64,000 nucleotides of DNA from an uncultured Clostridia bacterium (GTDB lineage Bacteria; Bacillota; Clostridia; TANB77; CAG-508): assembly GCA_934162535.1 (NCBI GenBank), contig CAKPJC010000001.1, forward strand, positions 1 to 64,000, given 5' to 3'. The position numbers and the translations under genes were made by a program. The stretch's first letter is position 1; each line of letters starts with the position of its first letter. Below, one piece after another: positions 34,951 to 44,071 of this stretch. The notes beneath the pieces were generated by a model. That model made no database searches. It was not told where the DNA came from and saw nothing but the letters and a program-made list of their open reading frames with translations.

Positions 34951-36528
34951 TTATTTATGTTTTTGAATTATTTGCTTTTGTGGTTTATAGGTATCCGTTG
35001 ACAATAGAGTCTTTGAAACTACTTTACCACTTTGATAAAGAACTCTATATGTAGAACATTTATATCCATATTTACCAGTTTGTTTTATAACCTCTGTGCC
35101 TTCTGGAATTGAAGAGACATATTCATATGTTGTATCAAAATCATTTTTTTGTGTTGTTTCTACAACAATATCTACATTATATTTAGGAGTTTCTTCAACA
35201 CCTTTAATTGCAATTGTTATAACACCTGTATTAATTGAGGCATCTATTCTTATAGGATAATTTCTAGAGTTTTTAAATTTAAAATCAACACTACCATAAG
35301 AAACTGTTGCATCACAACCCATAGGTAAATAGTTTACTGTCATACTGTGATTTTTTCTTTCTACAATATCCAAGTTAGCAAGTAGAACACTATAATATAA
35401 ATTAGAGGAAATTTGACAAATTCCACCACCAACTCCATAATCTAATTCTCCATCAGAATATATAATGGCTTCTTTAAAACCAGCTTTTGTTGAACGTTCA
35501 CCAACTATTTTATTAAATGAAAATGTTTCTCCAGGAGCTACAACGATACCATTAATTTTATTAACTGCAATTTCCAAATTAGTAGCTCTGTTAGTATTTG
35601 TTATGTCATATTTTGTAGAAAAAGAGGATATTGTATTTACAAAAATATCTTCTCCTAAATCTGCAACTGTAATATCAGCATCTTTATAAACAAGAGGAAT
35701 AGATATTTCATTTTCTTGTGAATTATTAACAAGATTTTTTACTTCATCAATTGAGTTAGCGAAATCAATACCTTTTTTTTCTACTACAATAGAATAAGTG
35801 TCTTTAGCAATTGATGCATTCACAGGCTCAGAATATATATCATCATGAATTTTCTCAACTGAAACAACATCAGGCTGTACATAACTAATAGGTAAAGATA
35901 TTTCAGATTTGCTTTCATTTATTGACGATATTATAAGATTTTTTGCCATATCTTTATCTAGTTTATTACCAGCAGTGCCTTTACTTAATATCAAATTAGA
36001 CCCATCTATATAATATGTAGGATTAACAACCAGATTTGGTATTTCAACACTTATATTATCAATAACATTGTCTAATTTATCAGAATTGTATTGTATTGGT
36101 GCTTCTATATTATTTTTTGTAAATAATGAGCATAAAATTCTAAAGTTATTTGTAAGTATGTTTCCTGTACGACCAACTCCATAGGCATTTTCTAATGCTG
36201 TTGCAATATCATATGAAAAGTCTATTTCAGCAGGTTGTATGCTTGTTTCATATCCATCATTTTTTATTTTTATTTCTTTTTCAAGTTTTTCATTAAATGC
36301 TTTTTCAAGTTTAGTTCTTGCTTCTTCCGTTGATAGTGAAGAAACAGAGATTCCATTTATATATACATTATTTATTATTTTTGAACTTCCCATATTTAAA
36401 ATTGAAAAGAATGTTGATATAAATATAACGCATAATATGATTGCAAATTTTAAAATTATATTCCAATTAAATTTTTTTATTTTTATCTTTTTTCTATTAT
36501 TGCGACTTCTTAATCGTCTTTTATCCAT
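34951..36528 (-). CDS. VanW-family protein with peptidoglycan-binding-like domains
   Basis: A 525-residue protein with a basic n-region, one membrane segment at about 24-46 and a large extracytoplasmic part. Residues of about 50-300 contain two repeats typical of the YoaR-like domain (NVYINGISVSSLSTEEA at its start). The VanW domain follows at about 310-420 with FSFNKIVGERSTKAGF and GGGICQISSNLYYSVLLANL. The C-terminal region with YNVDIVVETTQ and IPEGTEVIKQTGKYG resembles a G5-type domain. Members are linked to the cell wall in Firmicutes. Minus-strand GGAGG lies before the start. Confidence 0.88.
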   Translation of the reverse strand: MDKRRLRSRNNRKKIKIKKFNWNIILKFAIILCVIFISTFFSILNMGSSKIINNVYINGISVSSLSTEEARTKLEKAFNEKLEKEIKIKNDGYETSIQPAEIDFSYDIATALENAYGVGRTGNILTNNFRILCSLFTKNNIEAPIQYNSDKLDNVIDNISVEIPNLVVNPTYYIDGSNLILSKGTAGNKLDKDMAKNLIISSINESKSEISLPISYVQPDVVSVEKIHDDIYSEPVNASIAKDTYSIVVEKKGIDFANSIDEVKNLVNNSQENEISIPLVYKDADITVADLGEDIFVNTISSFSTKYDITNTNRATNLEIAVNKINGIVVAPGETFSFNKIVGERSTKAGFKEAIIYSDGELDYGVGGGICQISSNLYYSVLLANLDIVERKNHSMTVNYLPMGCDATVSYGSVDFKFKNSRNYPIRIDASINTGVITIAIKGVEETPKYNVDIVVETTQKNDFDTTYEYVSSIPEGTEVIKQTGKYGYKCSTYRVLYQSGKVVSKTLLSTDTYKPQKQIIQKHK

Positions 36529-36656
36529 TGTAAAACCTCCAGTGTAAACAAGATTTATAGTATTTTCAATGTAATTATATAAATAAAATGTGTAAAAGTC
36601 AATGGATAAAATACCCTAAAAAACTAACAAATTTTGTGATATGCTTAACAGGGGGG

Positions 36657-36684
36657 TTGCAAAATATAAAATATGTGATATAAT
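36657..36684 (+). promoter_or_regulatory. promoter of trigger factor gene
   Basis: TTGCAA at 36657-36662 and TATAAT at 36679-36684, spacer 16 bp. Confidence 0.7.
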
Positions 36685-36721
36685 ATAAAAGCTAAAAGTA
36701 AGGCAAGAAAGGAAGATTATA

Positions 36722-38008
36722 ATGAATTGTAAAGTTGAAAAAACCAAAAATGCAAATGAAGTTAAATTAGAAATTACAGTAGAAGCAGAAAAATTTGAAA
36801 ATGCAATGAAAAAAGTATATTTCAAAAATGCGAAATATTTTAATATACCAGGATTTAGAAAAGGAAAAGCTCCAATGAATATAGTAGAAAAATACTATGG
36901 AGATCAAATATTTTATGAAGATGCATTCAATGAAATTGCTACAGAAGCATATGAAGAAGCATTAAAAGAAAATAAAATAGAAGTAGTAAGCAGACCAGAA
37001 GTAGACATCAAACAAATGGAAAAAGGAAAAGATGTAATATTCACAGCAGTAGTACAAACAAAACCAGAAGTTGAGTTAGGAAAATATAAAGGAATAGAAC
37101 TTGAAAAAATAGAATACAAAGTAGATGATCATGACATAGAGCATGAACTAGGACATATGCAAGAACACAATTCAAGACTAATAACAATAGATGACAGAGC
37201 AGTAGAAAAAGGAGATATAGCAACAATAGACTTTGAAGGATTTGTTGATGGAAAAGCATTTGAAGGTGGAAAAGCAGAAGGACATGAACTAGAAATAGGA
37301 AGTGGAGCATTCATACCAGGATTTGAAGATCAAATAGAAGGAATGAACATAGATGAAGAAAGAGAAATAAAAGTAACATTCCCAGAAGAATATTTTTCAA
37401 AAGACTTAGCTGGAAAAGAAGCAATGTTCAAAGTAAAACTACATGAAATAAAGAAAAAAGAGCTACCAGAATTAGACGATGAATTTGCTAAAGACGTAAG
37501 TGAATTTGATACACTAGAAGAACTAAAAGCAAGTATCAGAGAAAAAATAGAAAAAAACAACAAGCAAAAAGAAAAATATGAAACAGAAAACCTAGCAATA
37601 AAAGCAGTTTCAGAAGATGCGAAAATTGAAATTCCATCTGGAATGATAGATTTTGAAATAGAAAACATGATGAAAGACTTTGAACAAAGATTAGCATATC
37701 AAGGACTAAATATGGAACAATACTTAAAAATGTCAGGAAGAACAGAAGAAGAAATAAAAAAAGAATATGAACCACAAGCAATAGAAGCTATAAAATCAAG
37801 ACTAGTACTTGAAGCAATAAAAAAAGCTGAAAAAATAGAAGCAACAGAAAAAGAAATAGAAGAAAAAATAGAAGAAATGGCTAAAAACTATGGAAAAAGT
37901 GCAGATGAGCTAAAAGAAAATGAAAACCTAAAAAATTACATAAAAGAAGGAATTGAAACAGAAAAAGCCATAGAATTTATAGTAAAAAACGCAAAATTTA
38001 AAAAGTAA
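36722..38008 (+). CDS. tig: trigger factor (ribosome-associated chaperone / PPIase)
   Basis: Binds the ribosome exit tunnel and shields nascent chains. At 428 residues it is normal length. The N-terminal ribosome-binding domain has the conserved FNIPGFRKGKAP loop at about 37-48. The central FKBP-type domain runs from about 155 with GDIATIDFEGFVDGKAFEGG, and the C-terminal region is helical. AAAGGAAG precedes the ATG. It is followed by clpP and clpX, the usual order in Firmicutes, with a terminator-like hairpin between tig and clpP. Confidence 0.97.
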   Translation: MNCKVEKTKNANEVKLEITVEAEKFENAMKKVYFKNAKYFNIPGFRKGKAPMNIVEKYYGDQIFYEDAFNEIATEAYEEALKENKIEVVSRPEVDIKQMEKGKDVIFTAVVQTKPEVELGKYKGIELEKIEYKVDDHDIEHELGHMQEHNSRLITIDDRAVEKGDIATIDFEGFVDGKAFEGGKAEGHELEIGSGAFIPGFEDQIEGMNIDEEREIKVTFPEEYFSKDLAGKEAMFKVKLHEIKKKELPELDDEFAKDVSEFDTLEELKASIREKIEKNNKQKEKYETENLAIKAVSEDAKIEIPSGMIDFEIENMMKDFEQRLAYQGLNMEQYLKMSGRTEEEIKKEYEPQAIEAIKSRLVLEAIKKAEKIEATEKEIEEKIEEMAKNYGKSADELKENENLKNYIKEGIETEKAIEFIVKNAKFKK

Positions 38009-38021
38009 TAATAGATATGTT

Positions 38022-38075
38022 AAAAAAGTTAGGGGGATTATAATAAAAAAAATACAAATCTTTTCCTAACTTTTT
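38022..38075 (+). terminator. terminator-like hairpin after tig
   Basis: AAAAAGTTAGG pairs with CCTAACTTTTT across a loop of about 30 bases. The large loop makes efficiency uncertain, so read-through into clpP is possible. Confidence 0.55.
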
Positions 38076-38149
38076 GACTAATATACACAAAAAAGACAAA
38101 AATTAATAATAGACTAATATAATAAAAGTCTATAAAAGGAGGAAAAAAC

Positions 38150-38755
38150 ATGTTAGAAAAATCAAGTTTAGTACCATATGTAGTTGAACAAACAAGTAAA
38201 GGAGAGAGATCATACGATATATTCTCAAGACTATTAAAAGATAGAATAATATTTTTAGGAGAAGATGTAAATCCAACAACATCAAGTCTAATAATTGCAC
38301 AATTATTATTCTTAGAATCAGAAGATCCAGACAAAGAAATATATTTATATATTAATTCGCCAGGAGGATCAATTACAGATGGAATGGGAATAATAGACAC
38401 AATGAATTATATAAAATGTCCAGTGTCAACAATATGTGTTGGAATGGCAGCAAGTATGGGAGCAGCACTACTATGTGCAGGAGAAAAAGGAAAAAGATAT
38501 GCAACACCAAATGCAGAAATATTAATACATCAACCATTAATTGGTGGTGGAGGACTACAAGGTCAAGCAACAGAAATAAAAATACATGCAGACCACTTAG
38601 TTCGCACAAGAGAAAAGCTAAATAAATTCTTAAGTGACAGAACAGGTCAATCAATAGAAACAATTGAAAGAGATACAGAAAGAGACCATTACATGACAGC
38701 ACAAGAAGCATTAGAATATGGGCTAATAGATGGAATCATGGACAAAAGATTATAA
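38150..38755 (+). CDS. clpP: ATP-dependent Clp protease proteolytic subunit
   Basis: Serine protease that forms the double heptamer chamber used with ClpX. It has 201 residues. The catalytic triad region is complete: Ser near 102 in GMAASMGA, His near 127 in ILIHQP, and Asp in the later ERDTERDHYM region. The N-terminal LVPYVVEQTSKGERSYDIFS is the standard opening. AGGAGG lies before the start. It is 24 bp ahead of clpX and probably in one transcript with it. Confidence 0.97.
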   Translation: MLEKSSLVPYVVEQTSKGERSYDIFSRLLKDRIIFLGEDVNPTTSSLIIAQLLFLESEDPDKEIYLYINSPGGSITDGMGIIDTMNYIKCPVSTICVGMAASMGAALLCAGEKGKRYATPNAEILIHQPLIGGGGLQGQATEIKIHADHLVRTREKLNKFLSDRTGQSIETIERDTERDHYMTAQEALEYGLIDGIMDKRL

Positions 38756-38779
38756 AATATATAAAAAAGGAGAAAATAA

Positions 38780-40114
38780 ATGGCAAAAAATGACACACCC
38801 AAAAGTGTAAAATGTTCATTTTGTGGTAAAACACAAGAAAGTGTAAAAAGAATTATAGCAGGACCAGGTGTATATATATGTAATGAATGTATAGGACTAT
38901 GTAATGATATAATAGAAAACGAATATTATGAAGGTGATGAAGAATCTTATACACTAGCAGGACTTGACCAAATACCAAGTCCTAAAGAAATAAAAGATAC
39001 ACTTGACGAATATGTTATAGGGCAAGATGAAGCTAAAAAAACATTAGCAGTAGCAGTATATAATCATTATAAAAGGATAACACATGAAGAAGAAAAGAGC
39101 AAAAAAAGTGAAAAAGGCGAAAATGATGATGTTGAAATTCAAAAAAGTAATATACTACTATTAGGCCCTACAGGATGTGGAAAAACATTGCTTGCAAGTA
39201 CATTAGCTAAAATATTAAATGTTCCATTTGCCATAGCAGATGCAACAACATTAACAGAAGCTGGATATGTTGGAGAAGATGTGGAAAATATTTTATTAAA
39301 ACTTATCCAAGCAGCAGATGGTGATATAGAAAAAGCCGAAAAAGGAATTATATATATAGACGAAATAGACAAAATAACAAGGAAATCTGAAAATCCATCA
39401 ATAACAAGAGATGTAAGTGGAGAAGGAGTACAACAAGCATTACTAAAAATAGTAGAAGGTACAATTGCATCAGTACCACCACAAGGAGGAAGAAAACACC
39501 CTCAACAAGAACTACTACAAATAAATACATCAAATATACTGTTCATATGTGGAGGAGCATTTGAAGGTCTTGAAAATATAATAAAAGATAGAATTGGAAA
39601 AAAATCTATTGGATTTGGTGCTGAAATACAAAGCAGTAAAGACATTGATAGATATAAAGTATTTGAAGAATTATTACCACAAGATTTATTAAAATTTGGA
39701 ATGATACCAGAATTTATAGGTAGATTACCAATTATAGCAACATTAAAAGAACTTGACAAAAAAGCATTAATAAAAATTACAACAGAGCCAAAAAATGCAT
39801 TAGTAAAACAATATAAAAAATTATTGGAAATGGATGATGTTGAACTAGAATTTGAGCCAGAAGCATTAGAAGCGATAGTTGACAAAGCAATAGAAAGAAA
39901 AACAGGTGCGAGAGGGCTACGTTCAATAATTGAAGAGATAATGAGAGACATTATGTTTGATATTCCATCAAATAAAAAAATTGAAAAATGTATTGTTACA
40001 AAAGATACAATAGAAAATAACCACGAACCAATAATAATTGAGAATGAAAATAAAGTACAGGATGATGTAAAAGAGTCCAAAGTACATGTTGAAGTAAACA
40101 AAGAAACAGCATAA
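38780..40114 (+). CDS. clpX: ClpX, ATP-binding subunit of Clp protease
   Basis: AAA+ unfoldase, 444 residues. The N-terminal zinc-binding domain has Cys12, Cys15, Cys34 and Cys37 (CSFCGK and CNECIGLC). The ATPase has Walker A GPTGCGKT near 130, Walker B IIYIDEIDKI, and the pore-loop segment GYVGEDVE. GARGLRSIIEEIM marks the small domain. The C-terminal tail of about 30 residues is Glu/Lys/Val-rich and longer than minimal. AAAAGGAG precedes the ATG. Confidence 0.97.
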   Translation: MAKNDTPKSVKCSFCGKTQESVKRIIAGPGVYICNECIGLCNDIIENEYYEGDEESYTLAGLDQIPSPKEIKDTLDEYVIGQDEAKKTLAVAVYNHYKRITHEEEKSKKSEKGENDDVEIQKSNILLLGPTGCGKTLLASTLAKILNVPFAIADATTLTEAGYVGEDVENILLKLIQAADGDIEKAEKGIIYIDEIDKITRKSENPSITRDVSGEGVQQALLKIVEGTIASVPPQGGRKHPQQELLQINTSNILFICGGAFEGLENIIKDRIGKKSIGFGAEIQSSKDIDRYKVFEELLPQDLLKFGMIPEFIGRLPIIATLKELDKKALIKITTEPKNALVKQYKKLLEMDDVELEFEPEALEAIVDKAIERKTGARGLRSIIEEIMRDIMFDIPSNKKIEKCIVTKDTIENNHEPIIIENENKVQDDVKESKVHVEVNKETA

Positions 40115-40118
40115 TAAT

Positions 40119-40149
40119 AAAAACACGAAGTAAAAAGCTTCGTGTTTTT
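40119..40149. terminator. terminator after clpX
   Basis: AAAAACACGAAG pairs with CTTCGTGTTTTT. The symmetrical A/T ends mean it can also serve the small minus-strand ORF. Confidence 0.9.
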
Positions 40150-40156
40150 AACATTT

Positions 40157-40246
40157 CTATTTATTATTATTTTTTGAATTATTATTATTGTTATTATTAT
40201 TTTTATTTTCAGAATTTTTATTTTGTTTCTTATCTTTATTTGACAT
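40157..40246 (-). CDS. tiny Asn/Lys-rich protein, 29 aa
   Basis: A minus-strand ATG preceded by GGAGGTG at eight bases opens MSNKDKKQNKNSENK, then eight consecutive Asn, then SKNNNK and a stop. The strong ribosome site and the shared terminator just beyond the stop argue for expression. The composition is very low complexity and could instead be chance in AT-rich DNA. No family is known. Confidence 0.5.
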   Translation of the reverse strand: MSNKDKKQNKNSENKNNNNNNNNSKNNNK

Positions 40247-40313
40247 AATATAACACCTCCATTACATCTACTAGAAATATTTTAACCCAAAATCAAAGAA
40301 ATATACAAAAATA

Positions 40314-40342
40314 TTGTCAATTAAATAAAAAAGTTATATAAT
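40314..40342 (+). promoter_or_regulatory. promoter of the cmk-like/murD operon
   Basis: TTGTCA at 40314-40319 and TATAAT at 40337-40342, spacer 17 bp. The complementary strand of the same -35 reads TTGACA and may start the divergent tiny ORF. Confidence 0.7.
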
Positions 40343-40374
40343 AAAAAAAAATCAAAAAAATAAAGGAAGAAACA

Positions 40375-41067
40375 ATGGAAAACATAGTAATAGGAATAGA
40401 AGGAATGGTTGGGGCAGGGAAAACATCAATATGCAAAAACCTAATAAAAAAAATAGACAACTCAATAATACTGCATGGTGGGAACATATATAGAGCGATA
40501 GTATATGGAATGGCAAAAACAAAAATATCAACAAAAAAAGAAATAGATGCATTTGAGTTAATGAAAGAGTTAAAAATAGAAGTGAAACTAGAAAATTCAG
40601 AGACAGTAATATATATTGACGGAAAAAAAATAGAAGAAGTGGACTTACAATCAAAACAAGCTTCAATGGATGTATCAAAAGTAAGTAACATTGCAAATAA
40701 TAAAAAATTGTATGAATTCGGAAAAGAATTAATAAATGAATACAGAAAAAAATACAACATAATACTCTCATCAAGAGACATAATAAAAATGTATCCAGAT
40801 GTAACATATCACTTTTTTATAACAGCATCACTAGAAGAAAGAACAAATAGAAAATATCAACAATATAATAAAGAAATACCAAAAGAAGAAATAAAAGAAA
40901 TGATAGAACAAAGAGACAAACTTCAAGAAGAATCTGGATATTATAAAATATATCCACAGACTCAAATAATAGATGTAACCAGCTGCAACAATGTAGAAGA
41001 AGCTACAACAAAAATATTAGAAAATATGGAGGACATAGAAAAATGGAATACAAAAATAAAAAACTAG
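40375..41067 (+). CDS. cytidylate-kinase-like P-loop kinase
   Basis: A 230-residue P-loop kinase resembling CMP kinase. IGIEGMVGAGKTSICKNL gives the P-loop near residue 12, and GGNIYRAIVYGMAK corresponds to the substrate-binding GxxYRA of Cmk. IILSSRDIIKMYPDVTYHFFIT matches the Cmk GRDIGT region, but with SRDI in place of GRDI. The lid ERTNRKYQQYNK follows. These changes make the substrate uncertain, although a nucleoside-monophosphate kinase is the best guess. AGGAAG lies before the start. It overlaps murD by 25 bases. Confidence 0.7.
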   Translation: MENIVIGIEGMVGAGKTSICKNLIKKIDNSIILHGGNIYRAIVYGMAKTKISTKKEIDAFELMKELKIEVKLENSETVIYIDGKKIEEVDLQSKQASMDVSKVSNIANNKKLYEFGKELINEYRKKYNIILSSRDIIKMYPDVTYHFFITASLEERTNRKYQQYNKEIPKEEIKEMIEQRDKLQEESGYYKIYPQTQIIDVTSCNNVEEATTKILENMEDIEKWNTKIKN

Positions 41068-42437
41068 AAAAATTTGAAAAAGAATTAGAAAACAAAAGAG
41101 TAGCTGTTATAGGAATAGGGGTAAGTAATATACCACTAATAGACTACTTGTATGAAAAACACGCAAAAGTAACAGTATTTGATAACAAAGAAAAACTTGA
41201 TGAAAAGATAATGGAAAAAATAAAAAAATATAATTTTGAATACTCATTAGGAACAAACAGTTTATCAAAGCTAGAAAACTTTGAACTAATATTTAGGTCA
41301 CCAAGTTGTTTACCAACAAAACCAGAATTAGTAAAAGAAAAAGAAAGAGGAGCAATAATAACAACGGAAATAGAACAACTAATGAAATTAGCACCATGTA
41401 AAATAATAGGAATTACAGGAAGCGATGGTAAAACCACTACAACAACATTAACATATGAAGTATTAAAAAATGCAGGATATACTTGTCATCTTGGAGGAAA
41501 CATAGGAATACCATTATTCACAAAACTAGATGAAATAAAACCAGAAGATATAATTGTATTGGAGTTAAGTAGTTTTCAATTAATGGAAATGGACATAAGT
41601 CCAGAAATATCAGCGATAACAAATATAACACCAAACCACTTAAATGTTCATAAAGATTATCAAGAATATATTGATGCGAAAAAAAGTATATTTTTAAATC
41701 AAGATGAAAATGGAATACTTGTATTAAATGCTGACAATGAAATAACAAATAAATTCCAAAAAGAAGCAAAAGGAAAAGTTATTTTATTTAGTTGTGAAAA
41801 AAAGCTAGAAAATGGATATATTATTGAAAATGGAACAATAAAAGAATGTTGTGATGGAATAAGAAGACATATTATTGATGCAAAAGACTTAAAACTAAAA
41901 GGAATACATAATTTACAGAATGTTGCAACAGTACTAGCATTAACCAAAACATTAGTAGATAGTGATAAAGCTGTTGAAACAATAAAAGAATTTGGAGGAG
42001 TACATCATAGACTTGAATTAGTAAGGACATTAGATGGAGTTGAATGGTATAATGATTCAGCAAGTACAAGTCCAACAAGGGGAATATCAGCATTAAATTC
42101 TTTTGATAAAGAAATAGTTTTAATAGCAGGAGGAGCAGATAAAAACTTAGACTATACACCTATTGCAAAGCCAATTATCCAAAAAGTAAAAAAATTAATA
42201 TTAATAGGTCAAACAGCAACAAAAATATATGATGCAGTAAAAAAAGAATTAGAAATACAAAACAAAAAACTAGACATATATATGTGTGAAAGTTTACAAC
42301 AAAGTTTGGAACTTGCTAAAAGGCTTGCTGAGCCAGGTCAGGTTGTATTATTCTCACCAGCAAGTACAAGTTTTGATATGTTCAAAGATATGTATGACAG
42401 AGGAGATAAATTCAGAGAACAAGTAAATAATTTGTAG
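41043..42437 (+). CDS. murD: UDP-N-acetylmuramoylalanine--D-glutamate ligase
   Basis: Adds D-glutamate to UDP-MurNAc-Ala in peptidoglycan synthesis. At 464 residues it is normal length. The N-terminal UDP-binding domain has VAVIGIGVSNIPLIDYL. The ATP loop is GITGSDGKTTTT near 120. LELSSFQL and ITPNHLNVHKDYQEYIDAK are characteristic, with the carbamylated-Lys region following. WYNDSASTSPT and VLFSPASTSFDMF lie in the C-terminal domain. GGAGG lies eight bases before the ATG, inside the upstream gene, so translation is coupled. No other mur genes are adjacent. Confidence 0.95.
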   Translation: MEYKNKKLEKFEKELENKRVAVIGIGVSNIPLIDYLYEKHAKVTVFDNKEKLDEKIMEKIKKYNFEYSLGTNSLSKLENFELIFRSPSCLPTKPELVKEKERGAIITTEIEQLMKLAPCKIIGITGSDGKTTTTTLTYEVLKNAGYTCHLGGNIGIPLFTKLDEIKPEDIIVLELSSFQLMEMDISPEISAITNITPNHLNVHKDYQEYIDAKKSIFLNQDENGILVLNADNEITNKFQKEAKGKVILFSCEKKLENGYIIENGTIKECCDGIRRHIIDAKDLKLKGIHNLQNVATVLALTKTLVDSDKAVETIKEFGGVHHRLELVRTLDGVEWYNDSASTSPTRGISALNSFDKEIVLIAGGADKNLDYTPIAKPIIQKVKKLILIGQTATKIYDAVKKELEIQNKKLDIYMCESLQQSLELAKRLAEPGQVVLFSPASTSFDMFKDMYDRGDKFREQVNNL

Positions 42438-42493
42438 TGTCAAAAATACAGTAAATTCATATAATATACTATTAAAACAAGGGGGTATATGAT

Positions 42494-43054
42494 ATGAATA
42501 ACTCACTATATGAAGAATATATGAGAAGTGTTTTAGGGTATGAACCAATGGGGTATCCAAATACATATGATATGAATTCTGATAATATGTATGATAGCAC
42601 AATTAATTATAATGAAATGCGAAATGATGAACTTGAAGAATGTTATCCAGACATATATAGAATAGTTTATCCAATGGTTCAAAAAGCATGTAGACAAAAC
42701 ACAAGACCTATGACAAGAGAATTAGTAGATAATATGACAAATGAAATATATTATGCACTAGAAGACAATGAAATGGCTAATGTTAGAGAAAAAGAAGATA
42801 TAGGAAAAGCGAAAGAAAATAGAACAGAAGATAAAAGACAAATAAGAAACAATAACTTAAATGATTTAATACGTATATTATTATTAAGAGAACTATTAGG
42901 TAGACCAGGTTTTCCTATAAGACCAAGACCACCTGTACGACCACCACGTCCACCAATGAGACCACCAATGGGTCCAGGTCCAAGACCACCTAGACCAGGA
43001 ATGAGAACATATAATCAAAATATGTATGAAAATGAATATAATATATTTGAATAA
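42494..43054 (+). CDS. Pro/Arg-rich C-terminal-tail protein, 186 aa
   Basis: An unrecognised soluble protein. The N-terminal third is Tyr/Asn/Met-rich (EEYMRSVLGYEPMGYPNTY). The middle is helical and contains ECYPDIYRIVYPMVQKACR, which resembles small spore-associated or coat-like proteins of Clostridia. The C-terminal 50 residues are repeated PRPP, RPPM and GPRP units. AAGGGGG precedes the start. It stands alone with its own terminator. A spore-coat or surface role is only a guess from composition. Confidence 0.55.
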   Translation: MNNSLYEEYMRSVLGYEPMGYPNTYDMNSDNMYDSTINYNEMRNDELEECYPDIYRIVYPMVQKACRQNTRPMTRELVDNMTNEIYYALEDNEMANVREKEDIGKAKENRTEDKRQIRNNNLNDLIRILLLRELLGRPGFPIRPRPPVRPPRPPMRPPMGPGPRPPRPGMRTYNQNMYENEYNIFE

Positions 43055-43058
43055 GAAG

Positions 43059-43090
43059 AAAAGCCGACTCAATTGAGTCAGCTTTTCTTT
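43059..43090. terminator. bidirectional terminator between convergent genes
   Basis: AAAAGC, then GACTCAATTGAGTC, then GCTTTT forms a long stem with one C/A mismatch and T runs on both strands. Confidence 0.9.
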
Positions 43091-43097
43091 TACATAT

Positions 43098-43874
43098 TCA
43101 GTTAGTCTTATTTTTTAGTTGTATAACTTGGCTGTTGGGAGTGCGGATTTCCTTCACAACCCTCTTTTGGTTCGAGTTCATGTCTACAATCTCATAAGAC
43201 ACAGGTTTACATTCATAAACAGGAACGAGCTTGCTATTTCCGTCAAGGATATTTTCAAAATATCCGAATGTGATGTGGTCGGGATCCTCATGATAAGCAT
43301 TCATATATCTATGATATATGACGGACTCACAGAAGTGCTGGAAAGTTTCCTGAGAAAATCCTCTCCTACGAAGATCTTCCCATTCAGTGTTAATCTTGTG
43401 AATGGCTTTCCACAGGTACTCATAATTGTGGAAAAGCATACCGTCTCTTCCAAAACTTTCCAAAAGACTGCTACTTGTAGCACGAGAAGTGTTGGAATAG
43501 ATTACTGCAGAAATAACAGTTATTTTGTAACTAATTTTTCCGTCAGTGTTTCCGTTAGTGTAGTTTTCTAACACTTCAGAATGAAGTGCTTCAAGCTCAC
43601 CAAAGAGCATTTTGAAAGCTTCAACATCTCCATCTTTTACGGCGTACAAGATGGTGTTTTGTACCAACAGCTTAGCAGTTATGCCAAGCTTAACAACACG
43701 TTCCCAGTGAAGCTGGTTTGTAGATAACAGCTTGATTGGACTCAGCTGTAACTTACAGAAGAAAGCTTCAACAAGAGGGATAAGCACAGTTGCACAGTGT
43801 GCCTTGATTGCGTCCTGCATAATGGTAGTTAGCCATTGAATGTAGGGGTTACCCTTTCGCTTTGACTTGAACAT
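43098..43874 (-). CDS. uncharacterised protein with atypical composition, 258 aa
   Basis: I do not recognise this protein. It has no signal peptide or membrane helix and looks helical and globular, with conserved-looking segments such as ILYAVKDGDVEAFKMLFGEL and WEDLRRRGFSQETFQHF. Codon use (CTT, CTG, GTC, GCG, TCC) and base composition are clearly unlike the neighbours: one 60-base line at 43681 has 26 G+C against roughly a quarter to a third in adjacent genes. AAAGGAGG lies before the start, and its own promoter and structured leader lie upstream. This suggests horizontal acquisition as a single-gene unit. Confidence 0.7.
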   Translation of the reverse strand: MFKSKRKGNPYIQWLTTIMQDAIKAHCATVLIPLVEAFFCKLQLSPIKLLSTNQLHWERVVKLGITAKLLVQNTILYAVKDGDVEAFKMLFGELEALHSEVLENYTNGNTDGKISYKITVISAVIYSNTSRATSSSLLESFGRDGMLFHNYEYLWKAIHKINTEWEDLRRRGFSQETFQHFCESVIYHRYMNAYHEDPDHITFGYFENILDGNSKLVPVYECKPVSYEIVDMNSNQKRVVKEIRTPNSQVIQLKNKTN

Positions 43875-43966
43875 ATAATTGTTCCTCCTTTTACAGATGT
43901 GATTTTAATTTATGTTAAACCGAAAAGATAGAGGAGTTCCTCACACTAATCAGTGAATAAGGAAAA

Positions 43967-43992
43967 GCGACATAAGACTTTGCTTATATCGC
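43967..43992 (-). other. hairpin in the leader of the 258-aa gene
   Basis: The minus-strand transcript reads GCGATATAAG...CTTATGTCGC, a stem of about nine pairs around a 6-base loop. It is followed by CACTGATTAGTG and GAGGAACTCCTC palindromes before the ribosome site, so the leader of about 115 bases is well structured. Confidence 0.5.
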
Positions 43993-43996
43993 AACT

Positions 43997-44025
43997 ATTG
44001 TACCAAATTTTTTAAAAAAAGTCAA
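43997..44025 (-). promoter_or_regulatory. promoter of the 258-aa gene
   Basis: On the minus strand TTGACT (44025-44020) and TACAAT (44002-43997), spacer 17 bp. Confidence 0.75.
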
Positions 44026-44071
44026 ATTATGTCAAGTTAAAGATTTTTATTGAATTTATAAAATTGAAGTA

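Noticed and set aside
40375..41067. Naming the kinase cmk outright
   Set aside because: The GRDI box is SRDI and several Cmk positions differ, so only the family level is supported.
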